A program made the position numbers and the translations under genes. Below are positions 1-7,924 of a stretch of DNA of 36,975 nt, one piece after another (position 1 is the first letter of the stretch; each line of letters starts with the position of its first letter). The stretch is from Pyrinomonadaceae bacterium (lineage in GTDB: Bacteria; Acidobacteriota; Blastocatellia; Pyrinomonadales; Pyrinomonadaceae): positions 1 to 36,975 of the forward strand of contig JALHNX010000033.1 in assembly GCA_022843305.1 (NCBI GenBank). Reading direction: 5' to 3'. The notes beneath the pieces are model-generated. The model did no database searches and was not told where the DNA came from. It saw only the letters and a program-made list of their open reading frames with translations.

Positions 1-51
1 AGCGGAAGACGTTTCTTAAATTAACTTGAATTCGGAATAAGAAATTCAGCA

Positions 52-186
52 AACGGAACGCCGTCATCTTGACGGCACACGTCGCGGAAAGCGGCGTCAA
101 GTGCTTCGATTTTCTTAGAACTTTCAAATAAATGAAGCCTTGAGCGTTTTTCAAACGCTGTGCCGTCAAGATGACGGCGTTCCGTT
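52..186. repeat. 28-bp perfect inverted repeat, palindromic element
   Basis: Positions 52-79 and 159-186 are perfect inverted copies, each carrying GCCGTCA..TGACGGC, which is itself a small palindrome. A further hairpin (AGCGTTT/AAACGCT) lies next to the right arm. The spacer of about 79 bases has no coding frame that I recognise. The ten bases TTAAATTAAC occur directly repeated outside it (16-25 and 204-213), but not abutting the arms. It looks like a REP or MITE-type interspersed repeat downstream of the antiporter gene. No transposase is present. Confidence 0.7.
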
Positions 187-250
187 CTTAACCCAAACTC
201 ACTTTAAATTAACAAGGGCGCGATATTGATTCGCGTCTTTTGTTTTTCAA

Positions 251-2092
251 TTACAGGTAAGTTTCGTCCTTATAGCACCACGCCCAATCTTCGCCGCGTT
301 CCATTGATTTGATGAGCGGGTGTTGGTTCGCGTGAAAATGCGCGGTCGCGTGTTTGTTTTTTGAATCATCGCAGCAGCCGACGTGTCCGCACGTTAAACA
401 AATTCGCAGATGCACCCACGAATCATTCGTTTGCAGACATTCTTCGCAGCCCGCCGCGCTCGGGAAAACTTTTTTGATCTGTTCGAGATGTGCGCAAACG
501 GACGCGTCAACCTGCGGTTTGTATTCAATCGCTTTTTCAATGTCAATCGGCGCGTTTCCATTGCCGGTAAAAGCGGCAGAATCGGCGGCGGTTTGAAAAT
601 CGGCGGCGTTTTTTGCCGAGCGAAACAACGCGGCATTTTTGGCGAAAGCGTTGGTCGAACCCTCTAAAATAATCTCGTCGCCCGTTTGCAGAATAAAATC
701 GGAAGCCGGATTTTTGATGATCTGTCCGTTTCGTTTGACGGCTTTTAAGTGCAGATCGTGCGTTTCGGCAAGTTGTAATTCAGCCAGAGATTTTTCCGCG
801 ACCGGCATTCCTTCGCGCACTTTGACCGTCCGCGAATCCTTGCATTCTTCGCCGGTTTCGCAGGCAAAAACCGATTTGTTCGTTTCCAAATCGGCTTTAA
901 ACAGCGCGGAATAACCGTTTTGTCGGGCTAATTCCTCGTATTCTTCGATCTCTTCGGGCGCGATGCGGTAATCGCGCAGAACTTCGCCGAAAAGCTGAAC
1001 GATTGATTCGAGTTCTTCGGCGATCACGGTATCCGCACCGGCTTCTGTAAGCTCTTCGACTTCCGCCGTGTAGCGTGTGCGGACGACGATTCGCATCGTC
1101 GGATTCTGTGCGCGCGCAACCATCGTGATGCGGTGCGCCATCGCCGGATTATCGTCGGCAATGACCATCATTTTCGCTTTATCAATTCCGACGAGCTGAA
1201 GTAAAAACTGCTTCGTCGCATCGCCGCGCACGACGGGCAAACCTTCGGCGTCGGCTTCGTTCGCGCCGTCGGGACTTAAAGTTGTAATAATGTAAGGAAT
1301 TCCCGAACCGCTCAGAACGCGCACCAGACATCGCGCCGCCTGCCCGTAACCGGCAACGATGACGTGGTCTTCGAGATCAACCGCGTGCGAAGGAATTTGC
1401 GCCTGCGCCTCTTCGGGCAGCGCGTTTTGTTCGTTTCTTTCCGTCAGCTTGCCCGACAGAGAGTTTCCGACGCGCATTAAAAGCGGCGTTAAGATCATCA
1501 AAACGACGGTCGCCGCGATAAACGTCTGCGAACCCGAAGCCGCCATTCCCGCCGGAGTCAGACCAACCTCGCGTCCGGCGCGTTCGAGAACGAACGAAAA
1601 TTCACCGATTTGCGCGAGCATCAACGCCGAAGCCGCCGCGACCGACATTTTATAACCGAGCGCACGCACGCTGAGCGCGGTTGTTAAAACTTTAATTATC
1701 AAAACGGCGACAATCACGCCCAAAATCAGCGGCAGATTCCGAACCAGAAAACCGAGGTCGAGCAGCATACCGACCGACACGAAAAACGTCGCGCTGAACA
1801 GAATCTGCAAAGGCAGCGTTTCGCTTAAAGCGTGTTGTGAAAAGCGGCTTTCCGAAACCATCAAACCTGCTAAGAATGCGCCGAGCGAAAGGCTGACTCC
1901 GGCAAGACTCGTCAGATAAGCCGTGCCGAAACAGATCGCAATCACCGTCAGCAGAAAAAGTTCGGGCGAACAGGTTTTCGCCACCATTTCGAGAATTTTC
2001 GGCATTACGCGCCGCGCGATCAGCAAAACGAGCGCGATGATAATTCCGGCTTTTGCCAGCGCCCAGACAATTTCCAGACTCGATGCCCGCAA
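251..2092 (-). CDS. CPA2 antiporter, C-terminal part: membrane helices, TrkA-N, TrkA-C, UBP zinc finger (frameshifted)
   Basis: This is the distal part of a monovalent cation:proton antiporter of the KefB/CPA2 family, acting in the inner membrane. In order it has the second half of the transmembrane antiporter domain (about residues 1-215), a TrkA-N nucleotide-binding domain beginning VIVAGYGQAA, a TrkA-C-like domain (about 420-480), and a C-terminal UBP-type zinc finger rich in Cys and His (CAHLEQ, CEEC, CLTCGHVGCC, then several His). Its first codon is a TTG with no ribosome site, so it is not an independent gene. It continues the protein begun at 2636 after a one-base frame change near 2076-2081. 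TrkA domains normally gate such antiporters through bound nucleotide. UBP zinc fingers on bacterial CPA2 proteins are known but their role is unclear. Confidence 0.85.
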   Translation of the reverse strand: MRASSLEIVWALAKAGIIIALVLLIARRVMPKILEMVAKTCSPELFLLTVIAICFGTAYLTSLAGVSLSLGAFLAGLMVSESRFSQHALSETLPLQILFSATFFVSVGMLLDLGFLVRNLPLILGVIVAVLIIKVLTTALSVRALGYKMSVAAASALMLAQIGEFSFVLERAGREVGLTPAGMAASGSQTFIAATVVLMILTPLLMRVGNSLSGKLTERNEQNALPEEAQAQIPSHAVDLEDHVIVAGYGQAARCLVRVLSGSGIPYIITTLSPDGANEADAEGLPVVRGDATKQFLLQLVGIDKAKMMVIADDNPAMAHRITMVARAQNPTMRIVVRTRYTAEVEELTEAGADTVIAEELESIVQLFGEVLRDYRIAPEEIEEYEELARQNGYSALFKADLETNKSVFACETGEECKDSRTVKVREGMPVAEKSLAELQLAETHDLHLKAVKRNGQIIKNPASDFILQTGDEIILEGSTNAFAKNAALFRSAKNAADFQTAADSAAFTGNGNAPIDIEKAIEYKPQVDASVCAHLEQIKKVFPSAAGCEECLQTNDSWVHLRICLTCGHVGCCDDSKNKHATAHFHANQHPLIKSMERGEDWAWCYKDETYL

Positions 2093-2636
2093 GCGTCGGC
2101 ACGAGCAAAACCATCAAAACAATCGCCAAATCCTGAAAGATCAAAAGCCCCAAACCGATCTGTCCCGGTTCGGAATTCGTTTCGCCCTTCTCGCCCAAAA
2201 GTTTTAAGACAATCGCCGTCGAACTCAGAGCAACGAGCATTCCCGTGAAAATGCCGACGCGCCAATCAACGCCGAAAAACGAGAGTAGAATGGTTGTTGC
2301 CAGAATCGAAAGCCCGACTTGCAGACTTCCGCCGCCGAAGATCAGTTTTTGAATTTTGGCGAGTTTTTCGAGGCTGAATTCGATGCCGATGGTAAAAAGA
2401 AGCAGAATCACGCCGATCTCGGCGGTCGCGTCAACCAGTGCCTGATCGCGGACAAACCCGAGCGCGTTCGGTCCGATCAAAACTCCGGCGAGCAGAAAGC
2501 CGACAATCGGCACTAATCTGAAACGAAAACAGATATAAGCGATAACCGCGCCCGCGACGATCAGCGCGACGACTTCGGTCATATATTGCGGAATCGCTCC
2601 CGCCGCAAAGAAAACCGGCAATTTCAAATCGAACAT
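1692..2636 (-). CDS. CPA2 antiporter, N-terminal part (frameshifted)
   Basis: The first roughly 185 residues (2636 down to about 2080) are the N-terminal half of a Kef-type sodium/hydrogen exchanger domain. Hydrophobic helices are visible, with the family motif GFLLAGVLIGP and the stretch LLLFTIGIEFSLEKL. After residue about 186 (LVPTLAGIES) the frame becomes a non-membrane, Arg- and Asn-rich nonsense tail to 1692, while the true continuation (SLEIVWALAKAG) is in the next frame. Removing one base near 2076-2081 would fuse both parts into a protein of about 795 residues. It may be a real pseudogene or a sequencing or assembly error. I see no homopolymer that would make slippage obvious. Confidence 0.8.
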   Translation of the reverse strand: MFDLKLPVFFAAGAIPQYMTEVVALIVAGAVIAYICFRFRLVPIVGFLLAGVLIGPNALGFVRDQALVDATAEIGVILLLFTIGIEFSLEKLAKIQKLIFGGGSLQVGLSILATTILLSFFGVDWRVGIFTGMLVALSSTAIVLKLLGEKGETNSEPGQIGLGLLIFQDLAIVLMVLLVPTLAGIESGNCLGAGKSRNYHRARFADRAARNAENSRNGGENLFARTFSADGDCDLFRHGLSDESCRSQPFARRILSRFDGFGKPLFTTRFKRNAAFADSVQRDVFRVGRYAARPRFSGSESAADFGRDCRRFDN

Positions 2637-2716
2637 TTTCTAACCTTTCCGAGCTTTTAAATTAAAAATAACACGCCGCGCGGAGATTTGATATGTTTCC
2701 GAACGGTTCTTGTCAG

Positions 2717-2741
2717 AGCCGTCTCTCGCAAGCGGACGGCT
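2717..2741. repeat. small hairpin repeat
   Basis: AGCCGTC (2717-2723) pairs with GACGGCT (2735-2741) around an 11-base loop. It lies between the patatin gene and the antiporter gene. Its GTCAGAgCCGTCT surroundings resemble the hairpin at 14796-14854, so both may belong to one REP-like family. There is no T-run, so it is not a typical terminator. Confidence 0.5.
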
Positions 2742-2767
2742 GAAGTTTGTTATTGAAAAATAAACCA

Positions 2768-3571
2768 TCACCCGGTCGCGGATGGTTCGGACTCGCTTTC
2801 AAAAACCAGTTTCTTTATCTCGTCCATTTTTGCTTGCGCGGCTTCTTCGCCGAGCTTAATAAATTCCTGCATTTTGCCGATTTCGTCGGGTCTGAGATGC
2901 GCGATTTGCGGAACGATAACGACATCGGCGCGGTAATGCTGGCTTTTTCCGGCGGTTCGCAGCAGCAGCATTGCCGATTGAAAAAGAACGCCCAAAAAAG
3001 TGTTCGGCGCACTCCAATAGGTTGCGCCGGCGGCGTTGACATCAACCGCGATGACAACTTCCGCGCCCATTTTTTTGACGGTTTTTGTCGGTACGAGCGA
3101 AACCACGCCGCCGTCAATCAGATGTTTTCCCTCATACGGAACGGGAACGAAAACGCCCGGAATCGCACAGCTTGCGCGAATCGCGTCCGGCAAATCGCCT
3201 TCTTTCAAAACGATTTCCTCGCCCGTTTCGAGCGCACAGGCAACCGCCGCAAACGGAATCGGTAAATCTTCAATATTTTCAAAGGGAAGATTTTTTCTCA
3301 GAAGATCGCCCATCGGCGCGTTTGAAAGCAAACCGCGTGTCGAATAAGGAAAACCCGAAACCTTGAACCAACTCATTTTTTTACCGATTTCGATAATTTC
3401 GTCAACATTCAGAGCGCAGGCAACCGCCGCGCCGACAATCGCGCCGGCACTCGTTCCGGCGATAAAATCTATCGGAATCTGATGTTCGGCAAGTGCTTTA
3501 ATCACGCCCAAATGCGCGAAACCACGCGCCGCGCCGCCCGAAAGCGCCAAACCTACCTTTTTTCGCTTCAT
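2768..3571 (-). CDS. patatin-like phospholipase (RssA/NTE type)
   Basis: A lipid acyl hydrolase of the bacterial patatin family, 267 residues, a usual length for the single-domain RssA-like group. Visible features are the oxyanion loop GGAARG at residues 12-17, the nucleophile elbow GTSAG with Ser41, and the catalytic Asp of the DGG motif at Asp153, so the Ser-Asp dyad is complete. There is no signal peptide and no outer-membrane domain, suggesting a cytosolic or membrane-associated enzyme acting on phospholipid or acyl esters. It is transcribed in the same direction as the antiporter but is separated from it by about 130 bases containing a hairpin. The exact substrate cannot be inferred. Confidence 0.9.
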   Translation of the reverse strand: MKRKKVGLALSGGAARGFAHLGVIKALAEHQIPIDFIAGTSAGAIVGAAVACALNVDEIIEIGKKMSWFKVSGFPYSTRGLLSNAPMGDLLRKNLPFENIEDLPIPFAAVACALETGEEIVLKEGDLPDAIRASCAIPGVFVPVPYEGKHLIDGGVVSLVPTKTVKKMGAEVVIAVDVNAAGATYWSAPNTFLGVLFQSAMLLLRTAGKSQHYRADVVIVPQIAHLRPDEIGKMQEFIKLGEEAAQAKMDEIKKLVFESESEPSATG

Positions 3572-3580
3572 AAAACTTTA

Positions 3581-3651
3581 AACCGCGAAACACGCGAAAT
3601 GCGCAAAAATTAAAGAAAAAATATTTCGCGTGTTTTGCGTATTTCGCGGTT
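3581..3651. repeat. AACCGCGAAA-type intergenic palindrome
   Basis: AACCGCGAAACACGCGAAAT (3581-3600) is answered on the other side by ATTTCGCG (3623-3630) and TTTCGCGGTT (3642-3651). It forms an imperfect long hairpin in the divergent space between the patatin and subtilase genes. The same words form the hairpin at 14294-14364 and part of the arms inside the MITE-like element at 6156-6303, so this is an interspersed repeat family. Confidence 0.7.
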
Positions 3652-3695
3652 AATTGATTTTAACCGCTGTTTATGGAAAACTTAAACCCGCTAAA

Positions 3696-5072
3696 ATGAC
3701 TCTGCACGAATCAATGCAATTTGAACGCCCGACAACCTCAGCCGACATCGCGGCGGGCGAACGGTCGTGTCCGGTCTGCGCCCGCGAACCGCGCGAAGAA
3801 TTTGTTCCGCTGCTCGTTTTGGACGAAGACATCCGGCAGTTGATTCGCGCCAACGCGCCCGACACGGAAACTTTCGAGGCAGTCTGCGCGCGTTGCGTTC
3901 GTCTGTTTGAACGCGCCAAAGACCGGATTTTGACCGATGCCGCGCTGCAAAAAGACGGCTCGCGGGTGCTTTCAACGCCTTTGCGGCTCGACGCGAACGA
4001 ACGCTTTACGGGCAAAGGCGTAACCATCGCTTTTCTCGATTCGGGATTTTACCCGCACGTTGATTTGACCACGCCGAATAACCGGATTGTCGCTTACCGC
4101 AATATGACGGCGAACGACGGCGATTTGTCCACGCTTTTTCAGCCTGATGTCGCAAGCTGGCACGGAATGATGACTTCGGTTGTTGCGGCGGGAAACGGAA
4201 GTTTGTCAAACGGATTTTATCGCGGAATCGCGCCCGAATCCGACGTTGTGCTTGTGAAATTAGCCAGAACGGGCAGAATCACCGAGCAGAATATCGAAGA
4301 CGGTTTGGAATGGATTTTGGCGAACGCCGCGAAATACAACGTTAAAATCGTCAACATTTCGGCGGGCGGCGATTTCGAGCAATCTTACTTGCACGATTCT
4401 CTTTCACAGACGGTCGAAGAATGCGCGAAACAAGGTTTGACAATTGTCTGTGCGGTCGGCAACGCGGGGCATCTGCCCAATCATCCGGTTTTTCCGCCTG
4501 CTTCCGCGCCTTCGTGCATCGCGGTCGGCGGGCTTGACGATAACAATTCGATCAATCGCGCAAGGCGCGGAATGTATCGCTCAAGTTATGGTCCGACGCT
4601 TGACGGCTTGCAGAAACCCGAACTCATCGCGCCTTCGATCTGGGTTCCCGCGCCGATTTTGCCGAATACACCGACCGCCCAGCAAGCCGCGCTTTTGGAT
4701 AAATTAGATAAAGCGTCTGACGACGAACTGCACGAAATAATCGGCAGAAATAAAGGCGTTGACGGCGAACTCGATGCCGCGTTTGACCGTCCCGCGCATT
4801 CGATCCGGCAGATTATCGCGCTGAAAATCCGGCGCGAAAACGTCATCAGCGGCAATTACAAATATGTTGACGGAACATCGTTTGCCGCGCCGATTGTTTC
4901 AAGCGTGATTGCGCAGATGCTCGAAGCCAACCCGAATTTAACGCCGCAGCAGATCAAAAGAATCCTCATTTCGACCGCCGAACGTCTGCCGCATTACGAA
5001 GTTGATCGTCAGGGCTGGGGTGTTATCGACCCGCGCCGCGCCGTCGAAAAGGCACTCGAATTTTCTGAATAA
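3696..5072 (+). CDS. S8 family subtilisin-like serine protease with N-terminal Cys4 module
   Basis: A subtilase of 458 residues with a complete catalytic triad: Asp115 in FLDSGF, His156 in SWHGMM, Ser395 in DGTSFAAP, with Asn256 of VGNAG as the oxyanion residue. The ATG at 3696 is preferred to an in-frame TTG at 3654, because the upstream codons overlap the repeat hairpin. There is no signal peptide or usual propeptide. Instead the first about 100 residues hold CPVC (25, 28) and CARC (64, 67), a likely zinc-binding pair, so the protease is probably cytosolic. About 70 residues (roughly 315-390) are inserted before the Ser motif. Its physiological target is unknown. A very strong terminator follows the stop. 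Confidence 0.9.
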   Translation: MTLHESMQFERPTTSADIAAGERSCPVCAREPREEFVPLLVLDEDIRQLIRANAPDTETFEAVCARCVRLFERAKDRILTDAALQKDGSRVLSTPLRLDANERFTGKGVTIAFLDSGFYPHVDLTTPNNRIVAYRNMTANDGDLSTLFQPDVASWHGMMTSVVAAGNGSLSNGFYRGIAPESDVVLVKLARTGRITEQNIEDGLEWILANAAKYNVKIVNISAGGDFEQSYLHDSLSQTVEECAKQGLTIVCAVGNAGHLPNHPVFPPASAPSCIAVGGLDDNNSINRARRGMYRSSYGPTLDGLQKPELIAPSIWVPAPILPNTPTAQQAALLDKLDKASDDELHEIIGRNKGVDGELDAAFDRPAHSIRQIIALKIRRENVISGNYKYVDGTSFAAPIVSSVIAQMLEANPNLTPQQIKRILISTAERLPHYEVDRQGWGVIDPRRAVEKALEFSE

Positions 5073-5080
5073 AGAGTTTT

Positions 5081-5141
5081 AAAAAGCTGAAACCGCGAAT
5101 CATCAAAAACTGTTTTTGATGATTCGCGGTTTCAGCTTTTT
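5081..5141. terminator. bidirectional rho-independent terminator with 29-bp stem
   Basis: Positions 5081-5109 and 5113-5141 are perfect inverted copies with a three-base loop (CTG). The stem begins with A5 and ends with T6, so it can stop transcription from both the subtilase (plus) and the zinc-ribbon gene (minus). The stem core carries the words ACCGCGAA and TTCGCGGT found in the intergenic repeat family, so it may be a captured repeat. Confidence 0.9.
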
Positions 5142-5147
5142 TCTCTT

Positions 5148-5951
5148 TTAAGGCTGTTCGCTCGAATTGTTCGGCGGACTGCCCGGCGGCAGCGTCGGCG
5201 AAATTCGCGGTGTCGTGTTCGGTGTCGGAGTCGGCGTTCGCGGAGTCGGGGTCGCGGTTGGTCGCGGCGTGGCGGGCGGCGCACCGTTTATATTCGTGTT
5301 GCCGACATTTGAATCTTCCTCGTCAGTCGGACTCGGACTCGGTTTCGGTGTCGGAGTCGGCGTTCTGACATTCGCGTTAATGTTCGTGTTGAGATTCGGA
5401 AAATTAAAGTTCGTGTTGAAGTTATAATTCGCGTTGGTCGAAAGATTGACATTGCTCGCGCCGAAATTGAGATTGGTATTCAGATTCATATCCGGCGGAT
5501 TGGTGTTGACGTTGACGTTCATATTTGCCGGTTCTTCGTCGCGCAGCAGAACGAAAATTCCAAGCACGACCGCCAGTGCCGCGAGCGTTCCGAGAATCGT
5601 TAAAAGCACGGTTTTTCCCGTATTCGGTTTCGGCGGAATCGCCTGATACGGCGGAATTTGACGTGCGCGGACATTCTGCTCTTTTAGTTGCTCCGAGGTG
5701 GAAATAATGATGCGCGGTGCTTCGCTTCGGTCAATTTCGGGCGGCGGGTCGGGTTCGGGCAGAATATCCTTCGGCGGTTTGTAGCGAACGATGGTTTCCT
5801 CGCCTAAATCCGGTTCGGCGGCTTCGATGCTTTCGCTCGGCATTTCCGTGAAGTTCGGCTGGTCTTCGTCCACTAAAGGCGTGCCGTCTTTCGTGCAAAA
5901 ACGCAGAATCTCCTCATCGTATCGGGCTTCGCAAATAGGGCAAAATTTCAT
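5148..5951 (-). CDS. zinc-ribbon, single-pass membrane protein with Asn-rich and Thr-Pro-rich exterior
   Basis: A protein of 267 residues with a modular plan. Residues 1-25 are a zinc ribbon (CPIC at 4-7, then a FCTKDGTPL motif). An acidic, Pro-rich linker follows, then one transmembrane helix (about 114-135, TVLLTILGTLAALAVVLG). Next comes a segment of about 55 residues with Asn at nearly every second position (NMNVNVNTN, LNTNLNF and similar). The tail of about 70 residues is made of TPTP/SPSP repeats. The zinc ribbon is probably cytoplasmic and the low-complexity part outside. I know no established function; such architectures recur in Acidobacteriota. It converges on the subtilase gene, sharing its terminator. 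Confidence 0.8.
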   Translation of the reverse strand: MKFCPICEARYDEEILRFCTKDGTPLVDEDQPNFTEMPSESIEAAEPDLGEETIVRYKPPKDILPEPDPPPEIDRSEAPRIIISTSEQLKEQNVRARQIPPYQAIPPKPNTGKTVLLTILGTLAALAVVLGIFVLLRDEEPANMNVNVNTNPPDMNLNTNLNFGASNVNLSTNANYNFNTNFNFPNLNTNINANVRTPTPTPKPSPSPTDEEDSNVGNTNINGAPPATPRPTATPTPRTPTPTPNTTPRISPTLPPGSPPNNSSEQP

Positions 5952-6155
5952 AGATTTTCGAGTTTATTGTCGGTTTTTATTTAAGAATTAGAACGTTCGT
6001 CGGGTTCTGATTAAACATTCTATCACGAATTGTTTTAATAAAAAGACATCGGCAGGTCAAACCCGAATACGACAAATGTTCAGACGGGCTGAAAATCCTT
6101 CGGCAGTTTCGCGAGAAATTCCGCGAACGAGACAATAATATTTACCGCTTGATGA

Positions 6156-6303
6156 TAATGCCTCAATAAAAAGTTAGAGAAGGATTTGTTTGCCCAGCCG
6201 CTCCGCGAAACACACGAAAGATACGAAATAGTTTGATGATTTAGCATATTTTCGTGTTTTTCGTGTGTTGCGTGGGCAGATAAAACTTTTTATTGAGGCA
6301 TTA
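6156..6303. mobile_element. MITE-like element, copy A
   Basis: Perfect 20-bp terminal inverted repeats (6156-6175 and 6284-6303, beginning TAATGCCTCAATAAAAAG) enclose a second inverted repeat of CGAAA-rich words and a central loop TTTGATGATTTAGCATA. There is no coding capacity. The same ends and the same loop recur at 17336-17456. The outer TA at both ends would fit a TA target duplication (IS630/Tc1-like mobilisation), but this is inference. Confidence 0.75.
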
Positions 6304-6700
6304 CCGTAAAAGAGAAATTAAATTGCACAAAACGGGAATTTAGTGCATCATAGTGTTTGACAATTTTTCCTTCTCTGGTTTATCAACGGTAATTCGTCAT
6401 TCTTTTTGGAAAGAATTCTTAGTGAAGACGTTTTGGATAGTTCTCGGAGCAGGCTCGTATTTTAACAGCTAGAAGCAAAGCTTAAGTATTTTTTGAGCTA
6501 TCAAACGCAAACACTTCTGTCGCAACCGTTTCACTGAAGCACACTTTCGTTCGACACTTCTATTTAACTTCTGAAAAACGCAGGAAGTTTAGGCATTCGT
6601 GAGGTCGGCAGCAGATTCTGTCCGGCGCAGATCGCCTTGTGTTTCACAGTGAAATTTTGCGGTTTTCGGTTAAGAAAACAAAAAGGATATTAAATTTAAA
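6304..6700 (+). promoter_or_regulatory. helicase promoter (TTGACA 6357-6362, TATCAA 6381-6386) and long leader
   Basis: TTGACA at 6357 and TATCAA at 6381 (18-base spacing) form a plausible housekeeping promoter about 310 bases before the DEAD-box gene. The transcribed leader would be about 300 bases with no convincing ORF. Long structured leaders are typical of cold-induced helicase and cold-shock genes, so temperature control is possible but not shown. An AAAAAGGA site precedes the ATG. Nothing else is recognised here, nor in the open stretch 5952-6155. Confidence 0.4.
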
Positions 6701-7906
6701 ATGAGTTTTAAAGAACTTGGCTTGCATCCGATGCTTTTAAGCAGATGCGAGTCGCTCGGCTTTGTAGAGCCGACACCGATTCAGAAACAGGCAATTCCGA
6801 TTGTCTTGGAAGGCGAAGACATTATCGCCTGTGCGGAAACAGGAACCGGCAAAACCGCCGCGTTTTTGCTTCCGATTTTACAAAAATTAATTGAAAGTAA
6901 ACAGAAAGGAACTGCTGTCTTGGTGCTTGCGCCGACGCGCGAGCTTGCCAATCAGACCGAACTCGCTTGCCGCGACCTCGCGCCGAAAAATATCAAATGC
7001 GCGATTTTAATCGGCGGCGCAGGTTATCGCAGTCAGGAAAACGCTCTGCGGCGCGGACCCGATATTATCGTCGCAACACCCGGACGACTGGTTGATTTTA
7101 TGGAACGCGGCGAAATTGATTTTTCGCGTCTTCACACGCTCGTTCTGGACGAAGCCGATAGAATGCTCGATATGGGTTTTCTGCCCGCGATCAAACGCAT
7201 CGTGAAAACTTTGCCGGTTGACCGCCAGACGCTTTTCTTTTCGGCAACGATGTCTTCGGAGATCGAAAAAATCGCGTATTCGATGATGATCGAACCCGAG
7301 TTTATCGAAGTTACCAAACGCGGTAAAGTTACCGATTTAGTTCATCAAACCGTCTATCCGGTTGCCGCCGCGTCAAAAACGGTTCTGCTGCTTGATTTGC
7401 TGGAACGCGAAAAATTCGAGCGTGTGCTGGTTTTTACGCGCACCAAACGCGGCGCGGACAAAATCGCGCATATCTTGGAGAAGCGTTTGCATAAATCGAA
7501 CCGCATTCACGGCGACCGTTCGCAGTCGCAGCGCGAAGCAGCACTCAGAGGTTTCAAAAACGGCAGCACCAGAGTTTTGGTCGCCACCGATGTCGCGGCG
7601 CGCGGGATTGATATAGATTCCGTTTCGCATGTGATAAACTATGACATACCGGAAGTGCCGGAAGATTACGTGCATCGTATCGGACGGACAGGTCGCGCCG
7701 GTAACAAAGGTCGTGCCATAACATTGGTAACAGCCGGTGAAGAACACACGATGCGGGCAATCGAACGGCTGACGGGTCAAACGGTTGAGCGCGTTTTACT
7801 ACCGGATTTCGGCGGCGTTATGCCCTCGGTTGTAAAACCTTCCGCAAATAATTTTTCGGCGGGGAAAAAGAGTTTTCGCTCATTTCGTCCGCGCCGACGC
7901 AGATAA
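6701..7906 (+). CDS. DEAD-box ATP-dependent RNA helicase (RhlE-like)
   Basis: An RNA-unwinding ATPase, probably acting in ribosome assembly or mRNA decay, 401 residues. All core motifs are visible: Q motif (PTPIQKQ), Walker A AETGTGKT (45-52), PTRELA (78-83), TPGR, DEAD at 150-153, SAT at 181-183, RGIDID, and HRIGRTGRAG. The tail is short and basic (FRSFRPRRRR), as in RhlE rather than DeaD/CsdA, which carries an extra RNA-binding domain. It is followed after 18 bases by a zinc-ribbon gene and is probably co-transcribed with it. The long leader suggests post-transcriptional or cold control. Confidence 0.95.
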   Translation: MSFKELGLHPMLLSRCESLGFVEPTPIQKQAIPIVLEGEDIIACAETGTGKTAAFLLPILQKLIESKQKGTAVLVLAPTRELANQTELACRDLAPKNIKCAILIGGAGYRSQENALRRGPDIIVATPGRLVDFMERGEIDFSRLHTLVLDEADRMLDMGFLPAIKRIVKTLPVDRQTLFFSATMSSEIEKIAYSMMIEPEFIEVTKRGKVTDLVHQTVYPVAAASKTVLLLDLLEREKFERVLVFTRTKRGADKIAHILEKRLHKSNRIHGDRSQSQREAALRGFKNGSTRVLVATDVAARGIDIDSVSHVINYDIPEVPEDYVHRIGRTGRAGNKGRAITLVTAGEEHTMRAIERLTGQTVERVLLPDFGGVMPSVVKPSANNFSAGKKSFRSFRPRRRR

Positions 7907-7924
7907 ATAAAGGAAAATAAATTT

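Noticed and set aside
1-24. Possible 3' end of an upstream plus-strand gene
   Set aside because: Two frames reach stops at 17-24, but too few codons are visible to identify a protein.
6014-6171. Short plus-strand frame reading KILRQFREKFRERDNN and ending in the MITE-like left end
   Set aside because: There is no start codon with a ribosome site and no family recognised; about 50 codons can be open by chance.
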